NCBI GenBank assembly: GCA_900549665.1 | Contig: URPH01000011.1 | Span: 14,555 to 78,554, forward strand | Origin: an uncultured Lachnospiraceae bacterium | Lineage (GTDB): Bacteria; Bacillota; Clostridia; Lachnospirales; Lachnospiraceae | DNA length: 64,000 nucleotides | Direction of reading: 5' to 3' | Shown: one piece after another, positions 62,328 through 64,000 of the stretch | How positions within the stretch are numbered: position 1 is the first letter of the stretch | How the letters are laid out: each line of letters starts with the position of its first letter | Program-made: the position numbers and the translations under genes | The notes under the pieces: generated by a model | Seen by the model: only the letters and a program-made list of their open reading frames with translations | Told to the model about the DNA's origin: nothing | Databases searched by the model: none

Positions 62328-62801
62328 CTATTTCATATGTAAATTAACCAAAAAATCCAGGATCATCTCTTCACTATCGATTATGTCCGTCTTTGTGATA
62401 ATTGCATGCAGGATCACGTTAATAATAACTCCTAAAACAAGCACAACGATTCCCGTATACGGTGCAGGTATTGCAAACCATAACAGCATGATCCACATGA
62501 TCGTTATGAAGAAAAAGTAAAAAAACTTGATGTGACCTGCCGGAACAAATTTCCCTTCAAGAATAACACCATTTTCATCTTCCTTTAGTGTGGCATCAAA
62601 TCCCTTAAAGCCACTTTGAGGCGCAGCACTATTGCGGCCTGTATAATATATAAAAATTTGATCTTCCTGAATCTTGCTTAAAAAGCTATTTGCCATATAT
62701 GTATTGGTCAGATTATATTGATATGTTTTTTCTTTTAGGAGACGTAGATAGTCTTCTTTCTTCAGGCCATTCCATAAGGTTATTACATTTTCAGTATTCA
62801 T
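62328..62801 (-). CDS. Hypothetical protein with two membrane helices
   Basis: 157 aa: a soluble N-terminal part of about 90 residues (MNTENVITLWNGLKKEDYLRLL, GFKGFDATLKEDENG) followed by two adjacent helices (about 93-112 and 115-136) and a short helical tail. Start supported weakly by AGGAG-like GGAGCAG about 10 bases upstream. No family recognised. Same strand as its AT-rich neighbours and 43 bp from the next. Confidence 0.65.
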   Translation of the reverse strand: MNTENVITLWNGLKKEDYLRLLKEKTYQYNLTNTYMANSFLSKIQEDQIFIYYTGRNSAAPQSGFKGFDATLKEDENGVILEGKFVPAGHIKFFYFFFITIMWIMLLWFAIPAPYTGIVVLVLGVIINVILHAIITKTDIIDSEEMILDFLVNLHMK

Positions 62802-62959
62802 CTTACATCACTGCTCCTAATATCTTTCATGATAGGTAATCGTCTCCTCCGGATCATAGTTCCAAATGCGCTCAATTCTCTCCAGCTCTAATAGATACAA
62901 TTATTTTCAATCGCATACATCGTAATAGACAAATTCCATAATCTTCTTATTCATTACTA

Positions 62960-64000
62960 TCAGTCGTCTTCATCATATGTAATTCCCAAATCTTCCATAA
63001 GAATTTCATCAAATTCCTCTTTTGTCAGAAAATCCCTTGTTCCATCTGCATGACGCTTCACATAATATTTCCCCGGTTCTTCCATTTCAGGTCCATATTT
63101 GTCTTTCCATGCTTCCAGACCTTCCTCAGCAATATACGTGCTGTCATAAGCATATAAAGTGTATTTCTTTACCCGTGTCCAGTCTTTCTCATAAGAAATT
63201 GGTATAAATGTTCTTCTTTCCCATAAGAATCCATAGTGTAAAGAGTTTGCCAACTCACCATTTGGTCCTACAATATAAAACTCACTATAATCTACTGCAT
63301 CCCAGTGTATACATTCTGCATGATCTTTTTCGCATGCAAAAATTCCCACAACAACTTTACTCCCTTTCCAAGGTTCAAAATCTTCACATAATATCAGATC
63401 ATCAATGTCATCGTTGTTTAAATCTCTTTGAACCCAGCTAAGATCGCCACTCGATTTTAACGCTTCATAAACATTTCTTATTATCCCTCGGCTACGCACA
63501 TCATCGTTTAAATATCCAAAATTTCCATTCTTTATTTCTTCTGTAATATTAATCTCTGTTTGATTTTTCTTCTTAAAATATTTCCTTTGATCAGCCTGCT
63601 CTACATCTGCATCCCCAACAATCCCTATATATAAACTATCTGCTCCTGTTCCGTATGTACTATCAAACCAAAGCAACTTTTGTGGTTCATTCCAACCAGA
63701 CTCTTCATGATAATATCTTCCATCTTTCCACCATTCCGTTCTCTTACAGATTCCACTGTTGATTTCCGTCTTAATAACAGCATGTTCTAATTCTACTTTA
63801 TTCTTAAAATTCTCTTCACAACATACAAGTGCAGATTCTGAAATCAATTTATCATCCGTATCCAGATATTCAATAACCAAATCATCTTCATAAATTGAAA
63901 TTTCCTCTCCATCCCGATTTATATAGGATGGCACTCGGTAGATTTTATCATTTGTCACATAAAAATATATATTCAATCGTTCTTCTCCAAAATAGTCCTG
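62960..64000 (-). CDS. Hypothetical protein, 5' end outside window
   Basis: The frame is open to the right edge; the first possible start inside, a TTG at 63976, is more likely an internal Leu (..FGEERLNIYFYV). About 346 residues are visible. Features: an acidic DLNNDDIDDLIL loop like calcium-binding FG-GAP/EF-type repeats, several WKDG and YGTGAD turns, and a charged acidic C-terminus (MEDLGITYDEDD). Probably extracytoplasmic, but no signal can be seen because the start is missing. Not recognised. Confidence 0.65.
   Translation of the reverse strand, partial: QDYFGEERLNIYFYVTNDKIYRVPSYINRDGEEISIYEDDLVIEYLDTDDKLISESALVCCEENFKNKVELEHAVIKTEINSGICKRTEWWKDGRYYHEESGWNEPQKLLWFDSTYGTGADSLYIGIVGDADVEQADQRKYFKKKNQTEINITEEIKNGNFGYLNDDVRSRGIIRNVYEALKSSGDLSWVQRDLNNDDIDDLILCEDFEPWKGSKVVVGIFACEKDHAECIHWDAVDYSEFYIVGPNGELANSLHYGFLWERRTFIPISYEKDWTRVKKYTLYAYDSTYIAEEGLEAWKDKYGPEMEEPGKYYVKRHADGTRDFLTKEEFDEILMEDLGITYDEDD

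Noticed and set aside
1..64000. tRNA, rRNA, insertion sequences, prophage or integrase genes
   Set aside because: I looked for CCA-ended cloverleaf sequences, rRNA landmarks, and transposase or integrase motifs such as DDE or the R..HxxR..Y tetrad and saw none; a covariance-model search would be needed to rule out an unusual tRNA.

Overview
The window looks like chromosomal DNA of a Gram-positive Clostridia member, most likely Lachnospiraceae. The grounds are the complete Firmicutes-type S10-spc-alpha ribosomal cluster with rpsD inside it, an extended L17, zinc-type S14 and L36, strong AGGAGG ribosome sites throughout, a GH13 glucosidase, a bile-salt-hydrolase-type enzyme, LCP and SEDS envelope proteins, and many OmpR, PadR and YtrA regulators. 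I recognised no rRNA, tRNA, CRISPR array, insertion sequence or prophage.

Layout. 0-4 kb: an edge-truncated M15 peptidase (+), then a minus-strand coenzyme A unit (ECF S component, coaX, coaBC, small protein) with a structured leader. 4.1-20.9 kb: one minus-strand run of 31 genes from rpsJ to rplQ, including secY, adk, map, a KOW protein and infA. Several intercistronic gaps are unusually long and rich in hairpins, above all rpsH-rplF and rpmJ-rpsM. 20.9-24.8 kb: putP, a repeat-tailed DUF4190-type protein, a DUF2752 protein and an RNA-methyltransferase-like protein. 24.8-28.5 kb: a YtrA/GntR-ABC unit with a perfect 12-bp dyad operator. 28.6-32.4 kb: an LCP protein, a Bax-inhibitor-1 family protein and an aldo/keto reductase with ferredoxin clusters.

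32.4-33.0 kb holds a candidate 22-codon peptide gene and a multibranched palindromic element. They are followed by a LysR regulator that overlaps ptsI tail to tail. 35.6-41.4 kb is a coherent locus: a beta-helix, carbohydrate-binding-type lipoprotein diverging from a VTC (polyphosphate-polymerase-like) protein, a DUF4956 membrane protein and an OmpR/histidine-kinase pair. The divergent promoter region carries TTTAGGTAA-type direct repeats at both predicted -35 positions. 41.4-47.2 kb: two envelope proteins, an XRE regulator, a GH13 glucosidase, a small membrane protein and a choloylglycine hydrolase. 47.3-52.1 kb: a LuxR / hybrid kinase / double-receiver cascade. 52.4-54.3 kb: a PadR regulator with an SEDS protein fused to a permease-prefix domain. 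54.6-60.9 kb: a zinc-ribbon membrane protein and an OmpR / soluble-kinase / ABC (FtsX) module. 61-64 kb: AT-rich orphan genes, one apparently frameshifted and one cut by the window edge.

The best candidates for something undescribed are the VTC-DUF4956-two-component locus with its symmetric operator, the palindrome-rich elements at 13.2-13.44 kb and 32.78-32.95 kb, the micropeptide gene, the leader upstream of the ECF S component, and the prefix-SEDS/PadR pair. All functional statements rest on reading motifs by eye; no database search was run.
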